Assembly: GCF_001693485.1 (NCBI RefSeq)
Contig: NZ_MAXC01000002.1
Coordinates: 186,001 to 250,000 of the forward strand
DNA length: 64,000 bases
Source of the DNA: Bradyrhizobium sp. LMTR 3
Lineage (GTDB): Bacteria; Pseudomonadota; Alphaproteobacteria; Rhizobiales; Xanthobacteraceae
Direction: 5' to 3'
Below are positions 35,384-43,852 of this stretch, piece by piece; the first letter of the stretch is position 1, and every line of letters starts with the position of its first letter. Both the position numbers and the translations under genes were made by a program. The notes beneath the pieces were generated by a model. The model did not search any database, was not told the origin of the DNA, and worked only from the letters and a program-made list of their open reading frames with translations.

Positions 35384-35602
35384 ATGACCGACCTTGAAGC
35401 CAAATTGGAGCGGTTCGAGACTCTCGCTGCCGAATGCGATTTGATCGGCAAGTTGACGTCGGATGGGGCGAAGCGCGAGCTATACCTGCGCCTCGGCTTG
35501 CATTACCGCGAACTGGCCGACGACATCCGGGCGGTGATCCAAACCAAGACGCCGCCTAGCCGGCTGGACGGGAGCGGCAGCAGTATCCTGGCCTGGCGCT
35601 AA
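35384..35602 (+). CDS. Small helical hypothetical protein (72 residues)
   Basis: A 72-residue protein starting at ATG 35384 behind GGGGAG. It is mostly predicted helix with heptad-like spacing (LEAKLERFETLAAECDLIGK, then AKRELYLRLGLHYRELADDI), consistent with a short coiled coil, and has a polar tail. A recurring hypothetical of this genus, by recollection; function unknown. Confidence 0.7.
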   Translation: MTDLEAKLERFETLAAECDLIGKLTSDGAKRELYLRLGLHYRELADDIRAVIQTKTPPSRLDGSGSSILAWR

Positions 35603-35615
35603 TCTTGCCGTGTCT

Positions 35616-35760
35616 AAACCCTCATGGTGAGGAGCGCCACCGGGTCCGCGCGTAGCGCGGCCCGATGACAGGCTCCGCGCGTCTCGAACCATGAGGCCCC
35701 GTCTGTGGCCTACATCCTTCGGGACGCCCGCTTCTCTCGGGCTCCTCAGGATGAGGGTTT
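35616..35760. repeat. AAACCCTCAT-bounded palindromic repeat
   Basis: AAACCCTCATGGTGAGGAGC at the left pairs with GCTCCTCAGGATGAGGGTTT at the right, around an internal GTCCGCGCGTAGCGCGG hairpin and the GATGACAGGCTCCG string shared with other elements. Located after the small gene at 35384. Confidence 0.8.
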
Positions 35761-35948
35761 GAGTGTGATCCATCACCCTGCAACAGGTCCGTGCGTCTTC
35801 TCTGTGTAGTCGCATCGCGAGCGGCAGTGAACCTTTTGGAAACCACCACGTCACATACTGTAGGTTGCTTTGCTGATTGATCCCTCCGCCCTTCCCTTCA
35901 CGATGGACTGGGCCGCAGAGCCGGATCGAACCCAGACGGGGTGGACGA

Positions 35949-36398
35949 ATGACCGAGGAATCTCATCGTCAGCGCGTACTGGATTTCCTCAACATCCTGT
36001 ATTCCGGCGACGTCGAAGGCGCGCTGGCGCGCTGCACCGACGACATCGAATCCCTCGCCAACGCCCCGATCGACATCCTGCCGCATATGGGCCATCGCCG
36101 CGGCAAGGCCGAAATGCGCGAGATGTGGAACGCCGTCCGCGCCCGCTATTCCGAACTGCGCTGCGAGGTGCCGATCCTGGTCGTCGAGGGCGACAAGGCG
36201 GCCGCGTTCATCCGCGTGTTCTTCCGCAAGAGCATCAACCAGCGCATGGTGCAGTTCGACATCGCCGGCTTCTACACGCTGCGCGACGGCAAGATCAGCC
36301 AGATCAGGGAAATCATCGACACATTCGATCTGGTCCAGCAACTGCTCGAACGCGACGTCGCCGCGATCCTGACCGGTAGAAGGCCGGAGCCGATTTAG
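35949..36398 (+). CDS. SnoaL-like / NTF2-fold protein
   Basis: A 149-residue NTF2-like (SnoaL) domain. The opening helix is RQRVLDFLNILYSGDVEGAL, followed by CTDDIESLANAP and the conserved strand region RRGKAEMREMWNAV. The strands AAAFIRVFFRKS, FDIAGFYTLRDGKISQIREIID complete the cone. Members are polyketide cyclases, ketosteroid isomerases or ligand-binding proteins; the substrate cannot be inferred. A related protein (DTFDLV ending shared) lies at 36744. Confidence 0.82.
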   Translation: MTEESHRQRVLDFLNILYSGDVEGALARCTDDIESLANAPIDILPHMGHRRGKAEMREMWNAVRARYSELRCEVPILVVEGDKAAAFIRVFFRKSINQRMVQFDIAGFYTLRDGKISQIREIIDTFDLVQQLLERDVAAILTGRRPEPI

Positions 36399-36410
36399 CT
36401 GTTGCGGGCT

Positions 36411-36511
36411 GTCATTCCGGGGCGCGTCGAAGACGCGAACCCGGAATCTCGAGATTCTCAGGTGCGCAATTGCGCACCATAGTTCGATGCTTCGCATCGC
36501 CCCGGAATGAC
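36411..36511. repeat. GTCATTCCGGGGC-family palindromic repeat
   Basis: Bounded by GTCATTCCGGGGC and GCCCCGGAATGAC. The centre GTGCGCAATTGCGCAC is a perfect palindrome also found in the copy at 55603-55715, so these two form a subfamily. Confidence 0.88.
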
Positions 36512-36743
36512 GAATGGACGTTCCGCACACCATCCACCGCGCGAGCCGGTGCGCCGCCACGACCGATAATGCGGCCAAAGCAGCCGCATTTGTGCATTGC
36601 AAAAACGACAATTGTGTTTTGGCGAAACTGCTCTATTTCTGGCTGCAACGGTGAAAGTCCGGCATTTCGGCCCCGGCGTCGATGAAGACGCCCGATTGGG
36701 CGCGATTGCCGTTTTGAAATCCAGTTTTCAGGACCAAATCAAA

Positions 36744-37178
36744 ATGACAGAGCATAGTCTCTGGCGTTTTTCGCGCGCGTTGCATCGTGCGATCAATGAA
36801 CGCCAGCCCGCCGACCTCGAAGCCCTGCTCGACGAGGAGGTCGACTGGGCGATCTATGGACCGATCGATATGTATCCGTTCTTCGGCCAGCGCCGCGGCA
36901 AGGCGGCCGTGATGGAGGTGATCAGGCAGATCGCGGACAATTTCCGCGTCCACCGCTTCGACCGCGAATCGATCATGCTGGGAGTGGATACGGCCGCCTC
37001 GATGATGCGCTACTCGCTGACCGCGCTGGATTCGAACAAGCCGATCAGCCTGCGCATCGCCCATTTCGCCCAGTTCAGGGCCGGCCACCTGACCAATCTG
37101 CGCGTGCTGGTCGACACCTTCGATCTGGTCGAGCAGACCGTGGGCTACCCGATTCACCTGCCGCGGATGGCGGTGTAG
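36744..37178 (+). CDS. SnoaL-like / NTF2-fold protein, second copy
   Basis: A 144-residue NTF2-like protein related to the one at 35949: both share RRGKA after the first strand and the ending VDTFDLVEQ/IDTFDLVQQ. Here the first helix is WRFSRALHRAINERQPADLEALL, then VDWAIYGPIDMYPFFGQRRGKAAVMEVI. ATG 36744 follows AGGACCAAATCAAA, a weakly spaced ribosome-binding site. The two paralogues are separated by a palindromic repeat. Function unknown. Confidence 0.8.
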   Translation: MTEHSLWRFSRALHRAINERQPADLEALLDEEVDWAIYGPIDMYPFFGQRRGKAAVMEVIRQIADNFRVHRFDRESIMLGVDTAASMMRYSLTALDSNKPISLRIAHFAQFRAGHLTNLRVLVDTFDLVEQTVGYPIHLPRMAV

Positions 37179-37320
37179 CTCACAGATGCCGTCATTGCGG
37201 GAGTTCGCCTTCGCTCTTCGAGCTACGGCGGACAAGTCGCTTCGCTCGCAGCGAAAGCCCCGTCATAATTTCGCACTAAAGCGAACGCATTCTTGGCGCG
37301 ACTTGGAATGCGGGCGGGCA

Positions 37321-38235
37321 ATGATTCCGAAAATGCGGTTTGGCTGGGCGCGGCTGCCAATGCTGGTGGCCGGCGTAAGTTTGGCTTCGATATTGGCGGT
37401 GGCGGCACAAACGCCGCCGACCGACGACGAGCCGGAGATGCAGGAGGCTGAAGAAGCCGAGGCGGCTCCCAGCGTCAACGATGCCGACATCATGAAGGAC
37501 ATCGACGTCGAAAAGCTCGACTGGAGCCAACTCAACGTCGATGCATCGACCCTGACCTTTCAGGCGCCGAAGGAAGGCAATTCGTCGAAAGGCGCTGCCA
37601 GCGCGGATGCCTCATGGTCCGCCAACGAAAGGCCGAACGGCACCTCCGCGGTATCGGTCAAGCAATCCATCTCGCCGTTCTGGGATGCGCGGATCGGCGC
37701 CGACATGACGGTCGCGCGGCAAGGCACGGTGACGACATCCGAACTGCTCTCGGAAAAACTTGCCAATGGTGGCAGCCTGCCGCAATCGTCCGGTACCGCG
37801 TGGGCTGCGATTACGGCCCCAGGCGTTGGCTCGATTTGGGACACGACCGCGGTCGAGGCCCGGGTCGATCCCGGATCCGACCAGAGCAAGCTCGGCACTT
37901 CCTTGAGCAAATCGCTGCCGATCAGCGAGCAATATTCGTTGACCCTGAAGAACGACTACAACCTGATCCAGCAAGGCATCGTGCCGGTGCCCGGCATCGT
38001 CGGCCATCCGGCGCACAGCTACGAGACCGACCAGTCGGCAAGGCTCAGCATTGCCGACACCGGCACCAGCTTGATCGCCGGCCAGACGCTATCGACATCC
38101 GACGACAAGTGGCTGCGCAAGGTCGGCGCCGAGCAGAAGCTGTTCGACGGCGTCACCATCTCCGGCTCGATCGGCGAAACGCCCTCGGGTGCCGCCAACA
38201 CGAGCCTCAGCGCAGGCTTCAGGCGTAGCTGGTGA
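37321..38235 (+). CDS. Exported hypothetical protein, possible outer-membrane strand protein
   Basis: A 304-residue protein with a signal peptide (LPMLVAGVSLASILAVAAQ) followed by an acidic linker (DDEPEMQEAEEAEAAP). The C-terminal two thirds alternate polar and hydrophobic residues as in beta-barrels (SLTLKNDYNLIQQGIV, ARLSIADTGTSLIAGQTL, GVTISGSIG) and the chain ends SLSAGFRRSW, with a terminal aromatic residue as in outer-membrane proteins. No named family recognised. It starts downstream of a repeat and has no obvious operon partners. Confidence 0.7.
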   Translation: MIPKMRFGWARLPMLVAGVSLASILAVAAQTPPTDDEPEMQEAEEAEAAPSVNDADIMKDIDVEKLDWSQLNVDASTLTFQAPKEGNSSKGAASADASWSANERPNGTSAVSVKQSISPFWDARIGADMTVARQGTVTTSELLSEKLANGGSLPQSSGTAWAAITAPGVGSIWDTTAVEARVDPGSDQSKLGTSLSKSLPISEQYSLTLKNDYNLIQQGIVPVPGIVGHPAHSYETDQSARLSIADTGTSLIAGQTLSTSDDKWLRKVGAEQKLFDGVTISGSIGETPSGAANTSLSAGFRRSW

Positions 38236-38418
38236 GGCCCGAAATCGTCCCAATTTGACGCGCTTTCCGATCTCGAGGGCACCGCCCCAGAGAATGAACC
38301 ATCATTGCCGCAGATTGGCCAAGATGCGGACAAAATCGGCAGGACAGATGGGACCCGCTCCACTTCGTCGTGCGGGGGACGTCCGCGCTCGCCTGAAAGC
38401 GAAACAGAGGAATAGCCG

Positions 38419-38835
38419 ATGAACGCCACCATTCGTTCCGAACAAGCTGATCCGAACCCGGAAGTCGACGGCGATCTCGCCGCCGTATCCGAAGTCGAGG
38501 CCGGCATCCGCGATTTCGTTCGCAACGATATCGCCTATCTTCGTCGGCCCGCGGTGGCCCCGGACACCGTGCCGGTCGACGCCAATGCCGAAGCGACCGT
38601 CAACAACGTCAATTCGCTGATCCAGCGCGTCGCCGGCACTTCGCTGGCGGAAATCGAGAAGCTGATTTCCGAACTCGAAAGCCTCCGCGACTTGCTCCAT
38701 GCCGAAGGCCAGCGCGTCCAGCGCGAGATCTCCGGCTATGCGCAACTCAGCCAGGCAGCGATGAAGTCGACGCGCATGATTGCCGACAACGTCACGCAGT
38801 GGAAGCGCGCCGCCGACGGCCTGCGCAACGCCTAA
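38419..38835 (+). CDS. Hypothetical coiled-coil protein (138 residues)
   Basis: A 138-residue cytoplasmic protein, helical throughout the second half: VNSLIQRVAGTSLAEIEKLI, then ELESLRDLLHAEGQRVQREI and QAAMKSTRMIADNVTQWKRA, suggesting a coiled-coil. GAGG precedes ATG 38419. A Rho-independent terminator follows. Conserved-hypothetical type; role unknown. Confidence 0.75.
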   Translation: MNATIRSEQADPNPEVDGDLAAVSEVEAGIRDFVRNDIAYLRRPAVAPDTVPVDANAEATVNNVNSLIQRVAGTSLAEIEKLISELESLRDLLHAEGQRVQREISGYAQLSQAAMKSTRMIADNVTQWKRAADGLRNA

Positions 38836-38861
38836 TCCGATCGTTGCAAAAATCAGACACT

Positions 38862-38898
38862 CCGCCGCGTTCCGTACGGGAGCGCGGCGGTTTTGTTT
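38862..38898 (+). terminator. Rho-independent terminator
   Basis: CCGCCGCG at 38862-38869 pairs with CGCGGCGG at 38883-38890, followed by TTTTGTTT. It closes the coiled-coil protein gene 27 bp upstream. Confidence 0.85.
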
Positions 38899-38992
38899 GG
38901 CTGTGTTCGATCTGAACTTTATAAGCACGGTCGCGTCCAAGGACGGACGTCGTCACTTGGCGGCAGGCACCTTTTTTGGGGACACAGCGGCG

Positions 38993-39130
38993 ATGCAAAA
39001 CGTTCAGCCAGACAACATGGATTCAATGCCGTTGCGGCAATCGTCGCATAGCATGGGCACGCTCGTGATCCGCTTCGTCGGACTGCTGACGCTTGCGGTC
39101 CTGGCAATGACGCTGATCTGGAGCCGCTGA
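38993..39130 (+). CDS. Small single-span membrane protein (45 residues)
   Basis: A 45-residue frame from ATG 38993 with one C-terminal hydrophobic segment, LVIRFVGLLTLAVLAMTLIW, ending SR. The N-terminal half is polar (MQNVQPDNMDSMPLRQSSHS). The ribosome-binding site is weak. It resembles short hydrophobic proteins common beside rhizobial intergenic repeats; treat as tentative. Confidence 0.45.
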   Translation: MQNVQPDNMDSMPLRQSSHSMGTLVIRFVGLLTLAVLAMTLIWSR

Positions 39131-39172
39131 ATCTTTTTTGAGATTCGGCGTCTATGCTTGCCCAATCCGCAA

Positions 39173-39299
39173 CTAGAGCCCGGTTCTGATTGAATCAGAA
39201 CCGGGCTCTAGATTTTTGTTTTTGACGCGTTTTCTTGACGCGAACCGGTGTCCACCCCGGATCAAGTCCGGAGCAGGCTTTCGCTGGAAAACGCTCTAG
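39173..39299. repeat. Perfect 18-bp hairpin plus associated repeat
   Basis: CTAGAGCCCGGTTCTGAT at 39173-39190 and its exact reverse complement at 39194-39211 leave a three-base loop and precede a T-rich run, so the left part can terminate transcription. The right part, containing CGAACCGGTGTCCACCCCGG and ending AACGCTCTAG, is a familiar intergenic repeat of this genus. Confidence 0.8.
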
Positions 39300-39439
39300 C
39301 GACGGACGAACGCGGTATCCTCGATCGTGTAAACGCCGTCGGCATAGGATTTCACCACCATCGTGGCGGTGAGCATCACCGCCATCGTGACGGTTGCGAA
39401 GACAAAGCCGACGAATTTCAGGCCGCTGCGATCTGCCAT
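39296..39439 (-). CDS. Small single-span membrane protein (47 residues)
   Basis: A 47-residue frame, MADRSGLKFVGFVFATVTMA and onward, with one membrane segment and a short C-terminal tail VYTIEDTAFVRR probably in the periplasm. GAGGGG lies six bases before ATG 39439; ATG 39445 immediately next to that sequence is less likely. The strong ribosome-binding site supports a real gene. Function unknown. Confidence 0.65.
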   Translation of the reverse strand: MADRSGLKFVGFVFATVTMAVMLTATMVVKSYADGVYTIEDTAFVRR

Positions 39440-39592
39440 TTTCATCCCCTCGGTACTTCCCCTGAGACGCATTTGGCAGGCAGAAAGTTCAAAATGCGTT
39501 AGCAAAAAAACGGTTTCGTGGAGTCGTGGATTACGAAACACTAACGAAACAATTGGCTAACCATGTTGCCCCGAAGGGACATGTAGCCCGGA

Positions 39593-39660
39593 TGAGCGCA
39601 GCGACATCCGGGATTCACACGGGCAGCGGTCCCGGATATCGCTTCGCTCATCCGGGCTAC
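39593..39660. repeat. GTAGCCCGGATGAGCG palindromic repeat
   Basis: GTAGCCCGGATGAGCG at the left is matched by CGCTCATCCGGGCTAC at the right with an internal ATCCGGGA/TCCCGGAT pair. It ends at the stop codon of the MaoC gene. Confidence 0.88.
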
Positions 39661-39662
39661 GA

Positions 39663-40151
39663 TTAAGCTCCGGAAATCCCATTCCGTCGCGGCACGAACG
39701 CGGTGGCGAGGAACGAGAACACGACTTCGCCGCGCTGGTTGGTGCCGGTATTGCGGGCCTGCAGGATGCCCCATTCGGGACGCTTCTCCGAGGTCCGCTT
39801 GGTTTCGACCTGGTTGGAAAAGCTGACGGTATCGCCCGCCAACACTGGCCTGACCCAGCGCAATTCACGGAAACCCGGCGACGGCCCCCACACCGCGACC
39901 TTCTCACCGCGTGCGGCGGCCTCGGCCGTCAATCGCTTGCCATCGGCGACCAAGAGCTTCATGCACACCGCCGCAACGTGCCAGCCCGATGCGGCCAGCC
40001 CCCCGAACAGGGATTTGCGCCCCTCTTCCTCATCGAGGTGAAAGCGCTGCGGATCGAACTGCGCGGCAAACCGCTTGATGTCGTCGGCCGTGAAGGTGAA
40101 CGAGCCAAACTCGCGCCGCGCGCCGATCTCGATGTCCTCGAAGAAACGCAT
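39663..40151 (-). CDS. MaoC-like hotdog dehydratase
   Basis: A 162-residue protein of the MaoC/R-hydratase family. The hydratase dyad is in FDPQRFHLDEEEG (aspartate) and GGLAASGWH (histidine end of the overhanging segment), with later strands FRELRWVRPVLAGDTVSF. Enzymes with this fold add water to enoyl-CoA thioesters, as monomers with two repeats or as pairs. It follows a second MaoC gene by two bases, so the two products could form a heterodimer. Confidence 0.88.
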   Translation of the reverse strand: MRFFEDIEIGARREFGSFTFTADDIKRFAAQFDPQRFHLDEEEGRKSLFGGLAASGWHVAAVCMKLLVADGKRLTAEAAARGEKVAVWGPSPGFRELRWVRPVLAGDTVSFSNQVETKRTSEKRPEWGILQARNTGTNQRGEVVFSFLATAFVPRRNGISGA

Positions 40152-40153
40152 CG

Positions 40154-40615
40154 CTACACCGCTCCTGCTTCAAGGCGCCGGCGCACGATCATCGGGGACT
40201 CCATCTCGCACAGAACGACGCCGGCCGCGTTGCGGATCGTACTCTTGAGGGTCACGATACCGGTCTCAGGTCGGCTTTTCGAAATCCTGGCCTCCGCGAC
40301 GCTGACATCCAGCGTCAGGTCATCGCCGGGGCGGAGCGGCGCCAGCCAGCGCATTTCGTTGACACCGGGCGAGCCGAGCGAGGCGGTGCGGCCGATAAAC
40401 CCGTCGAACAGCATCCGCATCGCAAGCGAGCTGAGATGCCAGCCCGAACCTGACAGCCCCTTGAGCATCGACGCGTTGGCAGCAGCTTCGTCCAGATGCA
40501 TCGGCTGCGGGTCGAATTCGGCGGCGAACGCCAAAATCTCCTCGCGCGTGACGTGGCGCGGTCCGAACGTGCCGAAATGGCCGGGCGTGAAGTCTTCGAA
40601 GGTCAGCGTTGTCAT
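40154..40615 (-). CDS. MaoC-like hotdog dehydratase, upstream partner
   Basis: A 153-residue MaoC-family protein. FDPQPMHLDEAAANASMLKG and GSGWHLSSLAMR carry the catalytic aspartate and the histidine region. It precedes the other MaoC gene with a two-base gap and shares its domain plan, so the pair likely arose by duplication and acts together. The CoA substrate is not deducible from sequence. Confidence 0.88.
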   Translation of the reverse strand: MTTLTFEDFTPGHFGTFGPRHVTREEILAFAAEFDPQPMHLDEAAANASMLKGLSGSGWHLSSLAMRMLFDGFIGRTASLGSPGVNEMRWLAPLRPGDDLTLDVSVAEARISKSRPETGIVTLKSTIRNAAGVVLCEMESPMIVRRRLEAGAV

Positions 40616-40820
40616 CGATTGACGATTTGGATTGAGGATTGCGGTGGGGAAGCCCGATTGTGGCCGTTATTTGCGGCAATCTCAACCCGCCCACCCGCAT
40701 GGCTCGTTCGCCGGCGGCGAGTACCGTCCGCGGCGCTCGCCCCTGACTTGCCCGAAGCAGTTTTCGGGGCTAGCGGTGTGCCGTCTGGAATCAGGCTTAT
40801 GACTCGCCGGAGAACCATCG

Positions 40821-41114
40821 ATGTTCGATTTGCAGGATCTGTTTCAGTGGGACCGCTTCATCACCCCCACGATCATCAAGACCTTCTATTGGTTGGTTAT
40901 CGGCTTGATCATACTGTTCGGTATCGCCGGCATTTTGTCGAGCTTGTCCGTCATGGCAATCAGCCCCTTCTACGGATTTGTCCTACTGTTGGCCTCGATC
41001 GCCGGCGTCGTGGTCGGCGTGGTGTTTTCGCGCATTGCCGCCGAATTCATCCTGATCATCTTCCGCATCAACGAGCATCTCGGCGCGATCCGCGATCAGG
41101 GCGGGATGCGGTAG
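40821..41114 (+). CDS. DUF4282 membrane protein
   Basis: A 97-residue protein matching DUF4282: N-terminal FDLQDLFQWDRFITPTIIK, two membrane segments (FYWLVIGLIILFGIAGIL and FVLLLASIAGVVVGVVF) and a conserved amphipathic tail RIAAEFILIIFRINEHLGAI. GGAG precedes ATG 40821. Function of the family unknown. It ends next to a palindromic repeat and is convergent with ychF. Confidence 0.88.
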   Translation: MFDLQDLFQWDRFITPTIIKTFYWLVIGLIILFGIAGILSSLSVMAISPFYGFVLLLASIAGVVVGVVFSRIAAEFILIIFRINEHLGAIRDQGGMR

Positions 41115-41118
41115 GGTC

Positions 41119-41199
41119 GTCATTCCGGGGCGATGCGCAGCATCGAACCCGGAATCTCGAGATTCCGGGTCTGGTGCTTACGCACCATCCCGGAATGAC
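41119..41199. repeat. GTCATTCCGGGGC-family palindromic repeat between convergent genes
   Basis: Same arms and internal ATCTCGAGAT as the copy at 24857, with GGTGCTTACGCACC in place of GGTCCTTCGGACC, a compensatory hairpin change that keeps the pairing. It lies between the convergent DUF4282 and ychF genes. Confidence 0.88.
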
Positions 41200-41210
41200 C
41201 AGAAAAACAA

Positions 41211-42308
41211 TCAGGTATTGAACCTGAAATGCATCACGTCGCCGTCGGCGACGACATATTCCTTGCCTTCCAGCCTGAGCTTGCCGGCGTCGCGGGCGCC
41301 GGCTTCGCCGTTCAGCGCGACGTAATCGGCATAGGCGATGGTCTCGGCCCGGATAAAGCCCTTTTCGAAATCGGTATGGATCACGCCGGCCGCCGCCGGC
41401 GCCTTGGTGCCGCGGTGGATGGTCCAGGCTCGGGCTTCCTTCGGACCGACCGTGAAATAGGTGATGAGGTCGAGCAACTGGTAGCCGGCGCGGATCAGGC
41501 GGTCGAGGCCGGCCTCTTCCAGGCCGAGCGTCTCGAGAAAGTCGGCGCGCTCCTCGCGTGACAACGTCGCGATCTCGGATTCGATCTTGGCCGAGATCAC
41601 CACGGCGACCGCGCCTTCCTTCTTGGCGTGCTCGAACACCTGCTTTGAGAAGCTGTTGCCGTCCTTAGCCGAACCTTCCTCGACGTTGCAGACATAGAGC
41701 ACCGGCTTGGAGGTCAAGAGGCCGAGCATGTCGAAGGCCCGCTCTTCCTCCGGCTTGCGCTCCAGAAACCGCGCCGGTTTGCCCTCGCGCAGCAGCACCA
41801 GGGCGCGGTTAACGAGGTCGAGCGCTTCCTTGGCGTCCTTGTCGTTGCCCTTGGCCTTCTTCGCCAGATTGTCGACCCGCTTCTCCAGGCTGTCGAGGTC
41901 GGCGAGCATCAGTTCGGTCTCGATGGTCTCGATGTCGGCCAACGGCGCGATCTTGCCTTCGACATGGGTGATGTCGGAATCTTCGAAACACCGCACCACA
42001 TGCGCGACCGCGTCGACCTCGCGGATGGTGGCGAGGAACTGGTTGCCGAGGCCTTCGCCCTTGGATGCGCCGCGGACCAGCCCCGCGATATCGACGAAGG
42101 TCAGTCGCGTCGGGATGATCTGCGCCGAGCCTGCGATCGCCGACAGCTTGTCGAGCCTGGGATCAGGCACGGCGACTTCGCCGACATTCGGCTCGATGGT
42201 GCAGAACGGATAATTCGCCGCCTGCGCCGCTGCCGTCTCGGTCAGCGCGTTGAACAGCGTCGACTTGCCGACATTGGGCAGGCCAACGATACCGCATTTG
42301 AATCCCAT
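41211..42308 (-). CDS. ychF: Redox-regulated ATPase/GTPase YchF (Obg family)
   Basis: A 365-residue protein. G1 GLPNVGKST, switch region FCTIEPNVGEVAVPD, G3 VDIAGLVRGASKGEGLGNQFL, and the G4 position VCNVEEG, where NxxE replaces NKxD and explains the preference for ATP in this family. A coiled-coil insert (LDSLEKRVDNLAKKAKGND) and the C-terminal TGS-like domain complete the usual layout. It binds ribosomes and affects stress responses. Next in the same direction lie pth and rplY, upstream. Confidence 0.96.
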   Translation of the reverse strand: MGFKCGIVGLPNVGKSTLFNALTETAAAQAANYPFCTIEPNVGEVAVPDPRLDKLSAIAGSAQIIPTRLTFVDIAGLVRGASKGEGLGNQFLATIREVDAVAHVVRCFEDSDITHVEGKIAPLADIETIETELMLADLDSLEKRVDNLAKKAKGNDKDAKEALDLVNRALVLLREGKPARFLERKPEEERAFDMLGLLTSKPVLYVCNVEEGSAKDGNSFSKQVFEHAKKEGAVAVVISAKIESEIATLSREERADFLETLGLEEAGLDRLIRAGYQLLDLITYFTVGPKEARAWTIHRGTKAPAAAGVIHTDFEKGFIRAETIAYADYVALNGEAGARDAGKLRLEGKEYVVADGDVMHFRFNT

Positions 42309-42347
42309 AACGTGTCCTGAAGTTCGTTGCTGACGGTCGACAACGCG

Positions 42348-42953
42348 TTACGGCGCGCCATCATCACCCTTGTCGAAAAATCCCTTGGCCTGCAGCGCCA
42401 GATGCACCTTGTTCGCGAACGAGGAATCGTGCCCTGCGGCCAGCAAACCGGCGTTGTCGGCCACCGCCGCACACAAGGCTTCCACCCAGGCGCGGTCGCT
42501 CTTGGCGAAATCCGAGAGCACGTGGCCGTGCACCAGCTCCTTGATGCCGGGATGGCCGATCCCGAGCCGCACCCGGCGATAGTCGTTGCCGATATGCGAG
42601 GTGATCGAGCGCAACCCGTTGTGACCGGCGATACCGCCGCCGACCTTGACGCGGACTTTCGCCGGCGGCAGTTCGAGCTCGTCCTGAAACACGGTGACGT
42701 CGGAGGCGCCGAGCTTGAAGAAATTCGCGGCTTCCTGAACCGCGCGCCCGGACTCGTTCATGTAGGTGGTCGGCCGAAGCAGAACGACCTTCTCGCGATC
42801 GAGCGTGCCTTCGGATGTCTCGCCCTGAAAACGGCGGCGCCACGGTGCGAAACCGTGACGCCGCGCAATTTCATCGACGGCCATGAACCCGATGTTGTGC
42901 CGGTTGTTCGCGTATTTCGAACCGGGGTTACCTAGGCCAACAAACAGGCGCAT
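42348..42953 (-). CDS. pth: Peptidyl-tRNA hydrolase
   Basis: A 201-residue esterase that frees tRNA from prematurely released peptidyl-t[21 protein letters not shown] contains the catalytic histidine, PTTYMNESG the asparagine, FQDELELP and [12 protein letters not shown] further conserved loops. Flanked by rplY (22 bp upstream) and ychF downstream, the common rhizobial order. Confidence 0.96.
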   Translation of the reverse strand: MRLFVGLGNPGSKYANNRHNIGFMAVDEIARRHGFAPWRRRFQGETSEGTLDREKVVLLRPTTYMNESGRAVQEAANFFKLGASDVTVFQDELELPPAKVRVKVGGGIAGHNGLRSITSHIGNDYRRVRLGIGHPGIKELVHGHVLSDFAKSDRAWVEALCAAVADNAGLLAAGHDSSFANKVHLALQAKGFFDKGDDGAP

Positions 42954-42974
42954 GACGCGGCATCCTGCCGCTGC

Positions 42975-43697
42975 TTACTTCTTCTTGTCGCCACCGGCCG
43001 GCGCCTTCGCGCCAGCCGCCGGAGCGGCAGCTCCCGCCGCAGGCGCGGCAGCAGCAGCCGGAGCGGCACCCGCCGCCGGAGCGGCCGTGCCTGCAGCCGC
43101 GGCGGCCGCCGCAGCCTTCTGTTCTTCGGCGTAGCCGGACGGCGGCACGATGGTCACGAGCGTCGCATCCTCACGCGACAGCGACTTCACGCCGGTCGGC
43201 AGCTTGATCTCGGACAGATGCAGCGAATGGCTGATTTCCAGCGCACCGACGTCGGCATCGATGTACTGCGGAATGTTCTCGACCGAGCATTCGAGTTCGA
43301 TGCTGTGGGTGACGATATTGACGGTGCCGCCGCGCTTGACGCCGGGCGAGGTTTCGCCGTTCACGACGTGCAGGGGGACGCTGACGCGGATGGTGGCGCC
43401 TTCGCCGAGCCGCAGGAAGTCGACATGAATCGGGAAGTCCTTCACCGGATCGAGATGGAAGTCGCGCGGAATCACGCGATGCTTCTTGCCCTCGAGGTCG
43501 ATGTCGAACAGCGTGGTCAGGAACCGGCCGGCCAGAATGCGCTGACGCAGTTCCTTGTCGTCGACCGAGATGGTCACGGGGGGCTGGTTGTTGCCGTAGA
43601 TCACTCCGGGCACTCTCCCGGCGCGACGCTCTGCCCGGGCGGCCCCCTTGCCGCTCTGCGGACGCGCGGTCGCCTTCAATTCCTTGACGGTCGCCAT
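42975..43697 (-). CDS. rplY: Ribosomal protein bL25 (CTC family, long form)
   Basis: A 240-residue L25/CTC protein that binds 5S rRNA. The L25 domain starts ELKATARPQSGKGAARAERR and contains GRVPGVIYG, followed by the CTC beta domain (VDFLRLGEGATIRVSVPLH). Residues from about 190 are an alanine/proline repeat tail (KAAAAAAAAGTAAPAAGAAP) ending GGDKKK. Such tails vary widely in length among alphaproteobacteria. A palindromic leader hairpin lies about 33 bases before the ATG. Confidence 0.95.
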   Translation of the reverse strand: MATVKELKATARPQSGKGAARAERRAGRVPGVIYGNNQPPVTISVDDKELRQRILAGRFLTTLFDIDLEGKKHRVIPRDFHLDPVKDFPIHVDFLRLGEGATIRVSVPLHVVNGETSPGVKRGGTVNIVTHSIELECSVENIPQYIDADVGALEISHSLHLSEIKLPTGVKSLSREDATLVTIVPPSGYAEEQKAAAAAAAAGTAAPAAGAAPAAAAAPAAGAAAPAAGAKAPAGGDKKK

Positions 43698-43729
43698 CGT
43701 GTTAAGTCCTTGTTTTCTAAAAAGTTAAA

Positions 43730-43744
43730 GGCCGCATCGCGGCC
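43730..43744 (-). promoter_or_regulatory. Hairpin in rplY leader, attenuator-like
   Basis: On the minus strand GGCCGCGATGCGGCC is followed by TTTAACTTTTTAG, a compact stem with a T-rich tail just upstream of the rplY start. It resembles an intrinsic terminator placed in a leader, which may be an attenuator; the alternative is a terminator for a transcript entering from upstream. Confidence 0.4.
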
Positions 43745-43852
43745 CGTTGCCGTCCCACAGCAAGCCTCCAGGGGTGCGGGGGCTGCGGACGTGGCGGGCT
43801 TTTAGCCCCAAAGGGGCGAAATGACAAGGAAATGAAGGGATTTTTCTTGTTC

